Assembly: GCA_030525685.1 (NCBI GenBank)
Contig: JAUNEG010000002.1
Span: 64,170-128,169, forward strand
Direction of reading: 5' to 3'
DNA length: 64,000 nt
Origin: Atopobiaceae bacterium
GTDB taxonomy: Bacteria > Actinomycetota > Coriobacteriia > Coriobacteriales > Atopobiaceae
Positions 1 through 6,776 of the stretch are shown here, piece by piece. The position numbers were made by a program, and so were the translations under genes. Each line of letters begins with the position of its first letter. Within the stretch, counting starts at the first letter, position 1. The notes beneath the pieces were generated by a model. It did no database searches and was not told the origin of the DNA. It saw only the letters and a program-made list of their open reading frames with translations.

Positions 1-49
1 TGCCGCCCATGGCCGCGAGGACCTCCCGCGCTATCTGCTCTTTGTCCAC
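1..49 (-). CDS. PTS sugar permease (EIIB end), N-terminal fragment
   Basis: Only the first 16 codons are inside the window. A GTG at 49-47 preceded by GGAAGGG at 7-nt spacing opens a frame reading VDKEQIAREVLAAMGG. That pattern (an acidic/lysine start, then IAxEVLAAxGG) is typical of the N-terminus of the EIIB domain of glucose/beta-glucoside-type PTS permeases, which pass phosphate to an imported sugar. The gene reads out of the left edge, divergent from nothing and downstream of the aro operon on the same strand. The call rests on a very short peptide and could change once the rest is seen. Confidence 0.4.
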   Translation of the reverse strand, partial: MDKEQIAREVLAAMGG

Positions 50-132
50 TTCGCGACCCTTCCGTCGTCGAATCGCAAGTGGGAGCCCCGTCTCCTCACT
101 CACCCATCATGTCACGTGCTCCGTTCCAGAGA

Positions 133-138
133 AGTATA
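133..138 (-). promoter_or_regulatory. candidate -10 box for the edge PTS gene
   Basis: TATACT on the minus strand about 85 nt before the GTG start at 49. No convincing -35 hexamer is present at the right distance. The 190-bp gap between the end of aroE/aroK and this gene holds nothing else clear apart from a weak imperfect hairpin at about 192-220. Confidence 0.3.
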
Positions 139-240
139 GGGTCCGCGACGCCGATGGGGTGGCGCGTCGGCGAGCGGTCTCGCAGACGGCGAGAAATGCG
201 GTGTATTTGTGCCGTTTCTGACGTCTCGCGGACGAATCGC

Positions 241-1560
241 TCACCTGAGGGCGAGGCGCTCGGCGATGGCGCGGGCGTCCCCGGCCGCTGACCCGGTGCA
301 GGGCAGAACCAGGTCGGCCCACGAGCGGTACAGCGGCATGCGCTCGGCGGCCAGTCGCTCGAGCCCCCGCGCCAGCGAGACGGGTCGCCCCTCGACGCTC
401 AGGTCGTCGAGGGGACGCTCGAGCTGGACGACGACTCCGTTCTGCCTCAGGAGGTCGCGGTTCTCGTCCCGCGTGACGATGCCGCCGCCGCAGGCGATGA
501 CGAGGCCCGCGCGGGAGCCGTACGTCCCCGCGACCCCGGTCTCGACGTCGCGGAAGGCCGCCTCGCCGTCCTCGGAGATGATCTGCGCCGGCGTTCGCCC
601 GGACTCTATGGTGACGGCGTCGTCGAGGTCGACGAAGGGCCGTCCGAGCAGTCGTGCGAGCTCGCGACCGCAGCTCGACTTGCCCACGCCCGGCATTCCG
701 ACGAGCACGACGCTGCGGGTGCGGGCGAGCAGGTCGCGCTCGACCGCACCGACGAGCGCGTCGTCGAGCTCCCTTCCCTGGAAGAGCTCACTGGCGTAGA
801 GCGCCTGCGCGACGAGCATGGCGAGGCCGGTCTCGGCGGGCAGGCCCAGGCGCTCGGCCGCGAGGCAGAGGCCGGTCCTAAGCGGGTTGTAGATCACGTC
901 GAGCACGCCGACGAGGCGCGTGAGCGCGGAGAGAGTCTCCACGGGGACCGGCGAGGCCGGGCATGCGGGGTACATGCCCACGGGGGTGGTGTTGACGAGA
1001 AGGACGACGTCGGAGTGTCGCTCGGCGAGGCTGTCGTAGGTCTCGGGGCCACCCCGCGAGATCGTCACCGTCCGTGCGCCCACCACGTGCTCGAGCGCGT
1101 CGCGCACCGCGGCGGAGGCCCCGCCGCTGCCGAGGACGATGACCTTGCGGCGCCCGAGAAGCTCGCGCGGGGAACCGCCCAGCCGCGTGCGGCAGAAGCG
1201 GTCCAGCATCCATGAGAAGCCGAGGACGTCGGTGTTCTCGGCGACGATCCGTCCGTCCCCGTTTCGGACGAGCGTGTTGGCAGCGCCAAGCCGGACGACG
1301 GCAGGGGAGCGCACGTCAGCGACCTCCGCCGCCAGGCGCTTGTAGGGGATGGTCACGTTGAGGCCCCTCCAGGCCCCTCCGCGAAGGAACGACCCGACTT
1401 CCTCGGGACCGAGGTCGTGGAGGGCGTACGGCGCCGAGCCCAGCCGCTCGTGGATCTGCGGCGACCAGCTGTGGCCGAGCGGGTGGCCGACCAGGCCGTA
1501 GGGGACGGATGCGAGCCGGTCCCCCATCGTCTCGGCCGCGCGGTCCTTCTCGTCGTCCAT
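241..1560 (-). CDS. aroE/aroK: bifunctional shikimate dehydrogenase / shikimate kinase fusion
   Basis: 439 residues with two complete enzymes in one chain. Residues about 19-275 are shikimate dehydrogenase: SxSP shikimate-binding motif at 31-34, NVTIPYK with the catalytic lysine at 74, NTD at 109-111, NADP-binding GSGGAS at about 144-149, and NTTPVGMYP. Residues about 282-439 are shikimate kinase: Walker A GMPGVGKSS with K294, DLDD at 311-314, and GGG at 348-350. Together they convert 3-dehydroshikimate to shikimate 3-phosphate, two consecutive steps of chorismate synthesis in the cytosol. ATG at 1560 has GGAGGTG inside the end of pheA; the intergenic gap is 1 bp. It is the last gene of the aro operon. 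The active-site motifs of both halves are intact, so both activities are expected. Confidence 0.93.
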   Translation of the reverse strand: MDDEKDRAAETMGDRLASVPYGLVGHPLGHSWSPQIHERLGSAPYALHDLGPEEVGSFLRGGAWRGLNVTIPYKRLAAEVADVRSPAVVRLGAANTLVRNGDGRIVAENTDVLGFSWMLDRFCRTRLGGSPRELLGRRKVIVLGSGGASAAVRDALEHVVGARTVTISRGGPETYDSLAERHSDVVLLVNTTPVGMYPACPASPVPVETLSALTRLVGVLDVIYNPLRTGLCLAAERLGLPAETGLAMLVAQALYASELFQGRELDDALVGAVERDLLARTRSVVLVGMPGVGKSSCGRELARLLGRPFVDLDDAVTIESGRTPAQIISEDGEAAFRDVETGVAGTYGSRAGLVIACGGGIVTRDENRDLLRQNGVVVQLERPLDDLSVEGRPVSLARGLERLAAERMPLYRSWADLVLPCTGSAAGDARAIAERLALR

Positions 1561-1561
1561 G

Positions 1562-2713
1562 CTAGAGCACCTCCGCGTAGCTGCCGAGATAGCGGCACTC
1601 CTGGCAGAGCCCGCCGATCGTTGCCATGAGGGAGGAGAACTCCGGGGCGGCGACCGGGCACTCGAGGTCGAAGTAGAACATGAACTCGAAGTCGCGCTCC
1701 GGGATGGGGCGGCTCTCGAGCTTCAGGAGGTTGATGTCGAGCGCGTAGAACTTCGCGAGCAGCTTGTAGAGCGAGCCGGGTTCGTGCGGCAGCACGATCA
1801 TGAGCGAGGTCCGGTCCGCGCCGGGATAGACCTCGAGCTCCTTGGAGATGCAGGCGAAGCGCGTGTAGTTGTTGTCGCGGTCCTGGACGCTCGCGGAGAG
1901 CACCTGGAGCCCGTAGAGGTCGGCGCAGGGGAGCGACGAGAGGGCGGCGGCGTCCGTGCGGCCGGACTCGGCGACGCGCTGGGCGGCCAAGGCGGTGTTC
2001 TCGCACACGTGGACGCGGACGTCGGGCAGACCGGAGAGGAACTCAGCGCACTGGGAGATCGCCTGCTCGTGACTGTAGATGTCGCGCAGCCCGGAGAGCG
2101 TGGCGCCGGCGTTGGCCAGCAGGTTGTGGTCGACCTTGACGCGCGTGGTGCGCACGATGTGGAAGGAGTGCTCCATCATGAGGTCGTAGAGCTGGTTCAC
2201 CGACCCGGCGGTCGAGTTCTCGAGCGGGAGCACGCCGTAGCGGGCCAGGCCCTGCTCGACGGCCGAGAAGACCCCGTCGAAGGTGGGGGAGTAGGCGATC
2301 TGCGGTCGCCGGAAGATCTTCTCGGCGGCGATCTGCGAGTAGGCACCCTCCACGCCCTGGCATGCGACGCGCGCCGACGGCGGGAAGAGCTCGGGCGTCG
2401 CTGCGCGGGCGGCGTTGATGCGCCCCAGCGTGTCGTCCTCTGCGACGTCACCGAGGAGCTCGTGCTGGCGGGCACGCGACGCCTCCATGAGGACCTCCAT
2501 CATGACCTGTGCGTAGGTGGCGAGGTCCTCCGGGACGCGCGCGGCAGCGTCGGCGACCTTGGCCCGCTCGCGCGCGGGGTCGAAGACGCGCATCCCGCTC
2601 TCGCGCTTGTAGGCGGCGACGCCCTCCGCGGCCTCGGCGCGCCGCACGAAGAGCTCGAAGATGCGCGCGTCGATGTCGTCGATCTGCCTTCTGAGGTCAG
2701 AGAGCTCTGCCAT
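1562..2713 (-). CDS. pheA: chorismate mutase / prephenate dehydratase (P-protein)
   Basis: 383 residues. An AroQ-type chorismate mutase domain lies at about 1-85 (LRRQIDDIDARI, then a YKRE stretch). Prephenate dehydratase occupies about 115-290, with GVEGAYSQ, ENSTAGSVNQ and the catalytic-loop NNYTRF at 281-286. An ACT domain at about 301-375 carries ESRP (343-346), the phenylalanine-sensing motif of the family. The enzyme turns chorismate into phenylpyruvate, committing it to phenylalanine, and is normally feedback-inhibited by phenylalanine through the ACT domain. It lies between aroC (45 bp upstream) and aroE/aroK (1 bp downstream). Length and domain order are typical of fused P-proteins. 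Confidence 0.95.
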   Translation of the reverse strand: MAELSDLRRQIDDIDARIFELFVRRAEAAEGVAAYKRESGMRVFDPARERAKVADAAARVPEDLATYAQVMMEVLMEASRARQHELLGDVAEDDTLGRINAARAATPELFPPSARVACQGVEGAYSQIAAEKIFRRPQIAYSPTFDGVFSAVEQGLARYGVLPLENSTAGSVNQLYDLMMEHSFHIVRTTRVKVDHNLLANAGATLSGLRDIYSHEQAISQCAEFLSGLPDVRVHVCENTALAAQRVAESGRTDAAALSSLPCADLYGLQVLSASVQDRDNNYTRFACISKELEVYPGADRTSLMIVLPHEPGSLYKLLAKFYALDINLLKLESRPIPERDFEFMFYFDLECPVAAPEFSSLMATIGGLCQECRYLGSYAEVL

Positions 2714-2758
2714 GTTCTGCCTTTCGTACGTAGTTTGACTCCCGGCCGACGCGGCTGG

Positions 2759-3874
2759 CTACTCCGCCGACCAGGCGAGCAGCGCATCCGCAATGCCGAG
2801 CGCGCAGACAGCCTCGACGACGGGCACCGCGCGGAGCACGGCCGTGGTGTCGTGGCGTCCGTGGACCTCGAGCCTCGCCGGCTCCATCGTGATGAGGTCC
2901 ACGGAGTCCTGCTCGACCATGACGCTGGAGATGGGCTTGAAGGCGCAGCGCACGAGCAGCGGCGCGCCGGTGGTGATGCCGCCGAGGATCCCGCCCGCGT
3001 TGTTGGTCCGCGGCACGCAGACGCCGTCGCGCACCTCGTAGGCGTCGTTGTTCTGCGTCCCGCGCAGACGCGCGGCGGCAAAGCCCCGGCCGAACTCCAC
3101 GCCCTTGACCGAGGGGATCCCGAAGAGGTCGCGCGCGAGGACGTTCTCCATGCCGTCGAACATGGGAGAGCCCGTGCCCGCCGGCAGTCCGGTGGCGACG
3201 CACTCAACGATGCCACCCAGCGTGTCCTTCTCGGCGCGCGCCGCCATGACGGCATCGACCATGAGCTCACCGGCCCGCGCGTCCACGGTTGGCACGCGGC
3301 GGCCGTCGGCGAGGGCGTCCATCTGCCGTGCGAGCTCGGCGTTCGCCGCGGGGGAGTTGTCAAGTGCCGAGAAGGGCGTGTCCTCGATGCCGGCGAGCTC
3401 GGCGACGTGCGCGCGCACGGTTATGCCGCGCGTGGCGAGCCACTGCAGCGCGATGCCGCCCGCCACGCAGAGCGGCCCGGTGAGACGCCCCGAGAAGTGC
3501 CCGCCGCCCGGCACGTCCTGCGCGCCGTGCCACTTCGCCCAGGCGGTGAAGTCAGCATGGCCGGGCCGCGGCACGTCGAGCAGGTTGTCATAGTCGTGCG
3601 AGCGCGTGTTGGTGTTCTCGATCACGGCGGCCAGGGGCGCCCCGCAGGTCTCCCCGCGCGAGTTCAGGCCCGAGACGATGCGGACCGCGTCGGGCTCCCT
3701 GCGCGGGGTGCCCCACGGGTCGGACCCGGGCGCGCGCCGGGCCACGAAGGCGGCGAGCGCGTCCTGGTCGACGCGCAGGCCGGCGGGCAGGCCCTCGACC
3801 ACGCAGCCGACGGCGGGGGAGTGGGACTGGCCGAACACGCTCACGCGGAGCGCGGTTCCGAGCGTAGAGGGCAT
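2759..3874 (-). CDS. aroC: chorismate synthase
   Basis: 371 residues. It makes chorismate from EPSP using reduced FMN. Visible signatures are FGQSHSPAVGCVVEGLPAG near the N-terminus (most family members have GESH; here Q16 replaces E), RRAPG, GETCGAPL, RPGHADFT, the glycine-rich GGGHFSGR, NNAGGILGG and the C-terminal GRHDTTAV. The ATG at 3874 shares its A with the aroA stop codon (ATGA overlap), which fixes the start and indicates translational coupling. The frame stays open far upstream inside aroA, but that extension has no homology and is antisense-like composition. Confidence 0.95.
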   Translation of the reverse strand: MPSTLGTALRVSVFGQSHSPAVGCVVEGLPAGLRVDQDALAAFVARRAPGSDPWGTPRREPDAVRIVSGLNSRGETCGAPLAAVIENTNTRSHDYDNLLDVPRPGHADFTAWAKWHGAQDVPGGGHFSGRLTGPLCVAGGIALQWLATRGITVRAHVAELAGIEDTPFSALDNSPAANAELARQMDALADGRRVPTVDARAGELMVDAVMAARAEKDTLGGIVECVATGLPAGTGSPMFDGMENVLARDLFGIPSVKGVEFGRGFAAARLRGTQNNDAYEVRDGVCVPRTNNAGGILGGITTGAPLLVRCAFKPISSVMVEQDSVDLITMEPARLEVHGRHDTTAVLRAVPVVEAVCALGIADALLAWSAE

Positions 3875-5229
3875 CAGGCCTCCTTCTGCCAGGCGCCCCC
3901 GAGCGAGGCGAGGTCCTCGTAGAAGCGCGGGTAGGACTTGTCGGCGCACTCGGCGCCGAGGATGGTCACGGGAGAGGCGCAGCGTGCGGCGAGCACCGCC
4001 GCCATCATCGCGATGCGATGGTCGTTGGCGGCGTCCACAGTTCCCCCGGAGAGCTGCGGCCGGCCCTCGATCACAAGGCCGTCCTCGGTTGCGGTCGCGC
4101 TTCCGCCGAGCGCGCGCAGGGCAGCCGAGACGGTCTCGAGGCGGTCGGACTCCTTGAGGCGAAGGCGCGCGGCGCCGCATATCCGTGTGGTGCCCTCGGC
4201 GCAGGCGGCGACTGCGGCGAGTGGCGGCACGAGGTCGGGACAGTCGCTCACGTCCAGGGTGGCGCCCCTGAGGCGCCCCGGTCGTACGGCTGCCCCCTCG
4301 GGCGAGCGCAGGACGTGTGCGCCGAGCAGGGAGAGCGCGGCGAGGATGCGCCGGTCGCCCTGGGCGCTCCGGGGGTCGAGCCCGCGGACGGCCACGCCCG
4401 AGGCGCCGAGCGCCCCGGCGGCAAACCAGAACGCGGCGTTCGACCAGTCGCCCCCGACCTCGAGCGACCCGGGTGACGTCAGACCGTTCGGGGCGCAGGC
4501 GTCCCATGCGAGCGCGTCGCGGCCGGACTCGAGCGTGCGCCGCTCGCAGGTGACCTCGACGCCAAAGCGTCCCAGCACGTATGCGGTGAGGTCGATGTAG
4601 GGGCGTGACTCGACCGGTTCCGTGACGACGACCTCGACCGGCGCGCGCAGCAGCGGCGCGGCGAGGAGCAGCCCGCTCACGTACTGGGAGGAGACGTTGC
4701 CGGGCAGCTCGTAGCGCCCGGGGCGCAGCCTTCCGGAGACCTCGAGCGGCATCCGCCCCTGCGGCGAGAGCTCGGCACCGTGGGCGACGAGCTCCTCGTA
4801 GAGCGGGGAGAGCGGTCGCTCGGGCAGCCTGCCGTGGCCGACGAGGGAGGCGCCGGCCCCGAGCGCGCAGGCCACGGGCAGCATGAAGCGAAGCGTCGAC
4901 CCGGACTCCCCGCAGTCGAGCGTCGCGTTTGCGTGCGGCGAGGGGACGTTGTCGGTGGCGGAGCTGCCGGGTACGGGGCGCACGCGGAAGCCGACCCTCG
5001 TCCGGGCGACGCGCGCTCCGAGCGCCTCGAGGCAGCGCACCGTGGCATCGATGTCCGCCGAGGTCGTCGAGCAGGCCAGGTCGGTCGTCCCCGGCGCGAA
5101 CGCGGCGCAGATCAGCGCGCGATGGGCCTCCGACTTGGAGGCAGGGGCGCGGACCTCGCCGGTGAGCGCCCCGGGTTGTACGGTGATGTTCAAGCTGCCG
5201 CCGTTCCTCTCGGGTGTGTGCGCGTCCAT
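3874..5229 (-). CDS. aroA: 3-phosphoshikimate 1-carboxyvinyltransferase (EPSP synthase)
   Basis: 451 residues. It transfers enolpyruvyl from PEP to shikimate 3-phosphate. Motifs: PASKSEAHRALI near the N-terminus, DCGESGSTLRF (the form common in Clostridia-like EPSP synthases), SQYVSGLL, DWSNAAFW, LRLKESDRLE and DHRIAMMAA, ending ADKSYPRFYEDL. It overlaps aroC by an ATGA. The ATG at 5229 lacks a clear Shine-Dalgarno; a TTG at 5193 (protein starting LNITVQPG) is an alternative, with AGAGG about 12 nt upstream. It is the first gene downstream of the inserted island, so how it is now transcribed is unclear. Confidence 0.94.
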   Translation of the reverse strand: MDAHTPERNGGSLNITVQPGALTGEVRAPASKSEAHRALICAAFAPGTTDLACSTTSADIDATVRCLEALGARVARTRVGFRVRPVPGSSATDNVPSPHANATLDCGESGSTLRFMLPVACALGAGASLVGHGRLPERPLSPLYEELVAHGAELSPQGRMPLEVSGRLRPGRYELPGNVSSQYVSGLLLAAPLLRAPVEVVVTEPVESRPYIDLTAYVLGRFGVEVTCERRTLESGRDALAWDACAPNGLTSPGSLEVGGDWSNAAFWFAAGALGASGVAVRGLDPRSAQGDRRILAALSLLGAHVLRSPEGAAVRPGRLRGATLDVSDCPDLVPPLAAVAACAEGTTRICGAARLRLKESDRLETVSAALRALGGSATATEDGLVIEGRPQLSGGTVDAANDHRIAMMAAVLAARCASPVTILGAECADKSYPRFYEDLASLGGAWQKEA

Positions 5230-5265
5230 GCTAGCGCGTTGTGGACCACGGCGCGCGCCCCGTCA

Positions 5266-5286
5266 CAGGCGAGAAACGCTACGGCG
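5266..5286 (+). repeat. left copy of 21-bp direct repeat
   Basis: Reads caggcgagaaacgctacggc followed by g. It differs at one base from the copy at 6756-6776. It overlaps a perfect 7-bp hairpin (GAAACGC-TACG-GCGTTTC, 5273-5290) that the right copy does not have. Confidence 0.6.
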
Positions 5287-5314
5287 TTTCCAATTCTTTC
5301 AATGTCGTTTGGAT

Positions 5315-5437
5315 GGTATGCGCAAATCGTTACGGTGTGCGCAACCCGTCCTTCAAAGTATCCGCAGCTAGGGCGCGTGGCGAGAAGCTCGGGCAGTTGA
5401 CAGGCTGCGCATACCGCAGGCGATTGCGCATACCGTA
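5315..5437. repeat. nested palindromic repeat, copy A (GGTATGCGCA units)
   Basis: 123 bp, identical at about 108 of 123 positions to copy B and in the same orientation. Four units of GGTATGCGCA or its complement sit at 5315-5324 and 5334-5343 (forward) and 5406-5415 and 5425-5434 (reverse). Within each pair the units are 19 bp apart, so the whole forms a nested palindrome. The middle about 60 bp is conserved too. Copy A starts 13 bp beyond the stop codon of the nuclease-fold gene on the minus strand, as copy B lies just beyond the aroB stop. It could fold as RNA or serve as paired binding sites. Confidence 0.8.
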
Positions 5438-5450
5438 CGAGGCTTGTCGC

Positions 5451-6398
5451 CTAGTTGCGCAGGAGCGTCTGAACCAGGTCGTGCTGGAGGCGGTCGAAGC
5501 GCTCGTCGTTAGGGAGAGCGCGTCCGAAGCGCTGCATGACCTGGGAGACCAGATGGCGGCGCATGGCGTCGTTGGCGAGCATGCCTGCCGTGATGGAGCG
5601 CACCATCCAGCCTTGGTCACGCAGCCCCTCGTTGCGGGTGCTGTCAGAGTCGACGGCACGGGCGCTGGAGTGCCAGAGGTAGCTGTCATACTCAAGGACG
5701 ATGCGCTGCTCTTCCCAGCACAGGTCGACCACTACGTATGGCTTCCCTATTGCCGCGCGGAGTTCGGACGTGATTTCAACCCGTACATTAAGCCGAGGCG
5801 CAGGCAGGCCGCATCCGCCCAGCTCGACTGGGAGCGTGAAAAGCAGAACCACCACGGTCTCCATTGGTGATCGTGAGCCGGAGATCGCATGGGCAATGGC
5901 TGCGCGGGCGTGGCGTACGCCATAGCTGTGATTTGTCCGGAGATGCTCGCTCAGCTCTTCAGGCGTTGCAAGGGGGCGTCGCTTGTAGAAGCCGCCTGGA
6001 GCCGATGCGCAGCGACCATAGTCGCCACATATCTCCATCGCGGCCAGCGCGCCTCTGACCTCCCCGTATCTAGTGGCTATTCCCTGGAGACAGAACGCAG
6101 GGGATGCGATGAGCACCCGGGGAGTCAGCTGGAACAGCGCTCCGTCGGGAAGTTTCGCGGACCACACATGCGAGATCACGCCACGGCGTCGAATGCGACG
6201 CGAAGGGTCGTCAACGAGGACGTGAAGCGGGGCTTGGGCGTCTGCTATCAGACCCGCCGCCCTGAGGACGGACTCGTCCTTGACGTCGTCAAGGCTTGTT
6301 GACCAGTCAAGGGGAGGTGGCTGAGGGACGGAGAGCCTCTGGGAGAGGCCGGGCTCCGACCAGCGGGCGAGTGCGGATATGTCATCTACGGAGATCAT
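5451..6398 (-). CDS. solitary protein with Vsr/DUF559-like (PD-(D/E)XK) nuclease fold
   Basis: 315 residues from the ATG at 6398. The N-terminal about 170 residues are unassigned. The C-terminal part has SPMET (177-181) and then a block of the Vsr/DUF559 type: a beta strand with D225 (VVVDLCW), E236 and D238 (VLEYDS), H243, a later D-x-x-R, and GWMV before a final strand. In that family these acidic and histidine residues form the nuclease active site, so DNA cleavage is plausible but unproven. The start was chosen because a TATAGT -10 box lies 7 nt before this ATG (leaderless arrangement); an in-frame TTG at 6500 would add 34 residues without support. It sits alone between two palindromic repeats inside the aro operon, with rarer codons (ATA, CGA, AGA) more frequent than in its neighbours. 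AbiEi-like accessory proteins are an alternative parallel. Confidence 0.6.
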   Translation of the reverse strand: MISVDDISALARWSEPGLSQRLSVPQPPPLDWSTSLDDVKDESVLRAAGLIADAQAPLHVLVDDPSRRIRRRGVISHVWSAKLPDGALFQLTPRVLIASPAFCLQGIATRYGEVRGALAAMEICGDYGRCASAPGGFYKRRPLATPEELSEHLRTNHSYGVRHARAAIAHAISGSRSPMETVVVLLFTLPVELGGCGLPAPRLNVRVEITSELRAAIGKPYVVVDLCWEEQRIVLEYDSYLWHSSARAVDSDSTRNEGLRDQGWMVRSITAGMLANDAMRRHLVSQVMQRFGRALPNDERFDRLQHDLVQTLLRN

Positions 6399-6405
6399 GG
6401 GCGCC

Positions 6406-6411
6406 ACTATA
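6406..6411 (-). promoter_or_regulatory. -10 box of a probable leaderless promoter for the nuclease-fold gene
   Basis: TATAGT on the minus strand ends 7 nt before the ATG at 6398, so transcription would begin at or next to the start codon. No good -35 lies 16-18 bp upstream; TTGGTG lies 14 bp upstream. dinB in this window shows the same geometry. Confidence 0.5.
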
Positions 6412-6424
6412 CTCGGCGTCGCTT

Positions 6425-6452
6425 TCACCAATCTGACGCCAACTGTCACCAA
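6425..6452 (-). promoter_or_regulatory. TTGGTGA direct repeat, 21-bp period, upstream of the nuclease-fold gene
   Basis: Two exact copies of TTGGTGA (complement of 6425-6431 and 6446-6452) start 21 bp apart, two helical turns, covering the -35 region of the promoter above. The layout is that of an operator bound by a dimer on one face of the DNA. No regulator is identified. Confidence 0.35.
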
Positions 6453-6622
6453 ACTATCCTGCCCGCGTGTGGGCAGCTCAAGAGGTGTGTCCCTGGGCAA
6501 AGGGCAGCGTGACGAGTTCGTGGACGGTTATCTTTCGACCGCAAGCGTCGCGCACTTCTCGCCACCTGCGGAGGCGCCGCGCGGCGGTGAACAAACAGGT
6601 ACAATTCGTGAGCGATTCGCGC

Positions 6623-6745
6623 GGTATGCGCAAATCGTTGCGGTATGCGCAATTCGTCTCTCAAAGTATCCGCAGCTAGGGCGTGTGGCGAGAAGCGCGG
6701 GGGGTTGATGGGCTGCGCATACCACGAGCGATTGCGCATACCGTA
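6623..6745. repeat. nested palindromic repeat, copy B (GGTATGCGCA units)
   Basis: 123 bp, about 88% identical to copy A. Units lie at 6623-6632, 6642-6651 (forward), 6714-6723 and 6733-6742 (reverse), again 19 bp apart within each pair. Unit 2, degenerate in copy A (GGTGTGCGCA), is perfect here. It lies 31 bp past the aroB stop on the minus strand, so the aroB transcript would carry it as a large stem-loop. Confidence 0.8.
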
Positions 6746-6755
6746 GGAGCGGCAG

Positions 6756-6776
6756 CAGGCGAGAAACGCGACGGCG
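6756..6776 (+). repeat. right copy of 21-bp direct repeat
   Basis: Reads caggcgagaaacgcgacggc followed by g, one base different from 5266-5286. It abuts the aroB stop codon (6777-6779). Confidence 0.6.

Larger units (their letters stand above)
5266..6776. other. candidate inserted island splitting the aro operon
   Basis: The segment between aroB and aroA holds a lone gene (5451-6398) and two 123-bp repeats (5315-5437, 6623-6745). A 21-bp direct repeat with one mismatch (5266-5286, 6756-6776) bounds it. Removing one repeat copy plus the interior would leave about 57 bp between the aroB stop and the aroA start, in keeping with the tight spacing elsewhere in this operon. This suggests insertion, or duplication of a 3' element together with the gene. 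No transposase or recombinase is encoded inside, so movement would need help in trans. The alternative is that the 21-mers are copies of a common 3'-end motif rather than a target duplication. Confidence 0.4.
6399..6776. other. 378-bp gene-free stretch between aroB and the nuclease-fold gene
   Basis: It contains the promoter and TTGGTGA direct repeats of the nuclease-fold gene (6406-6452), about 170 bp with no recognisable feature, palindromic repeat copy B (6623-6745) and the right 21-bp repeat next to the aroB stop. Open frames across it on both strands have no ribosome site or family resemblance. Confidence 0.6.

Noticed and set aside
3875..4507. Upstream extension of the aroC reading frame.
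   Set aside because: It lies antiparallel-in-frame inside aroA with arginine-rich noise; the ATGA overlap and the family N-terminus place the start at 3874.
6379..6708. Plus-strand 109-codon frame upstream of repeat B.
   Set aside because: No ribosome site or homology; it overlaps the promoter region of the opposite-strand gene and the repeat.
5315..6745. CRISPR array formed by the repeated GGTATGCGCA units.
   Set aside because: Only two pairs per copy, with inverted orientation and 19-bp spacing; intervening DNA is itself conserved, unlike spacers. No cas genes.
5266..6776. Integrative element using the nearby tRNA-Arg as attachment site.
   Set aside because: The 21-bp repeat shows no match to the tRNA, and no integrase lies in the segment. 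The recombinase at 54249 is of the housekeeping XerC/D type.
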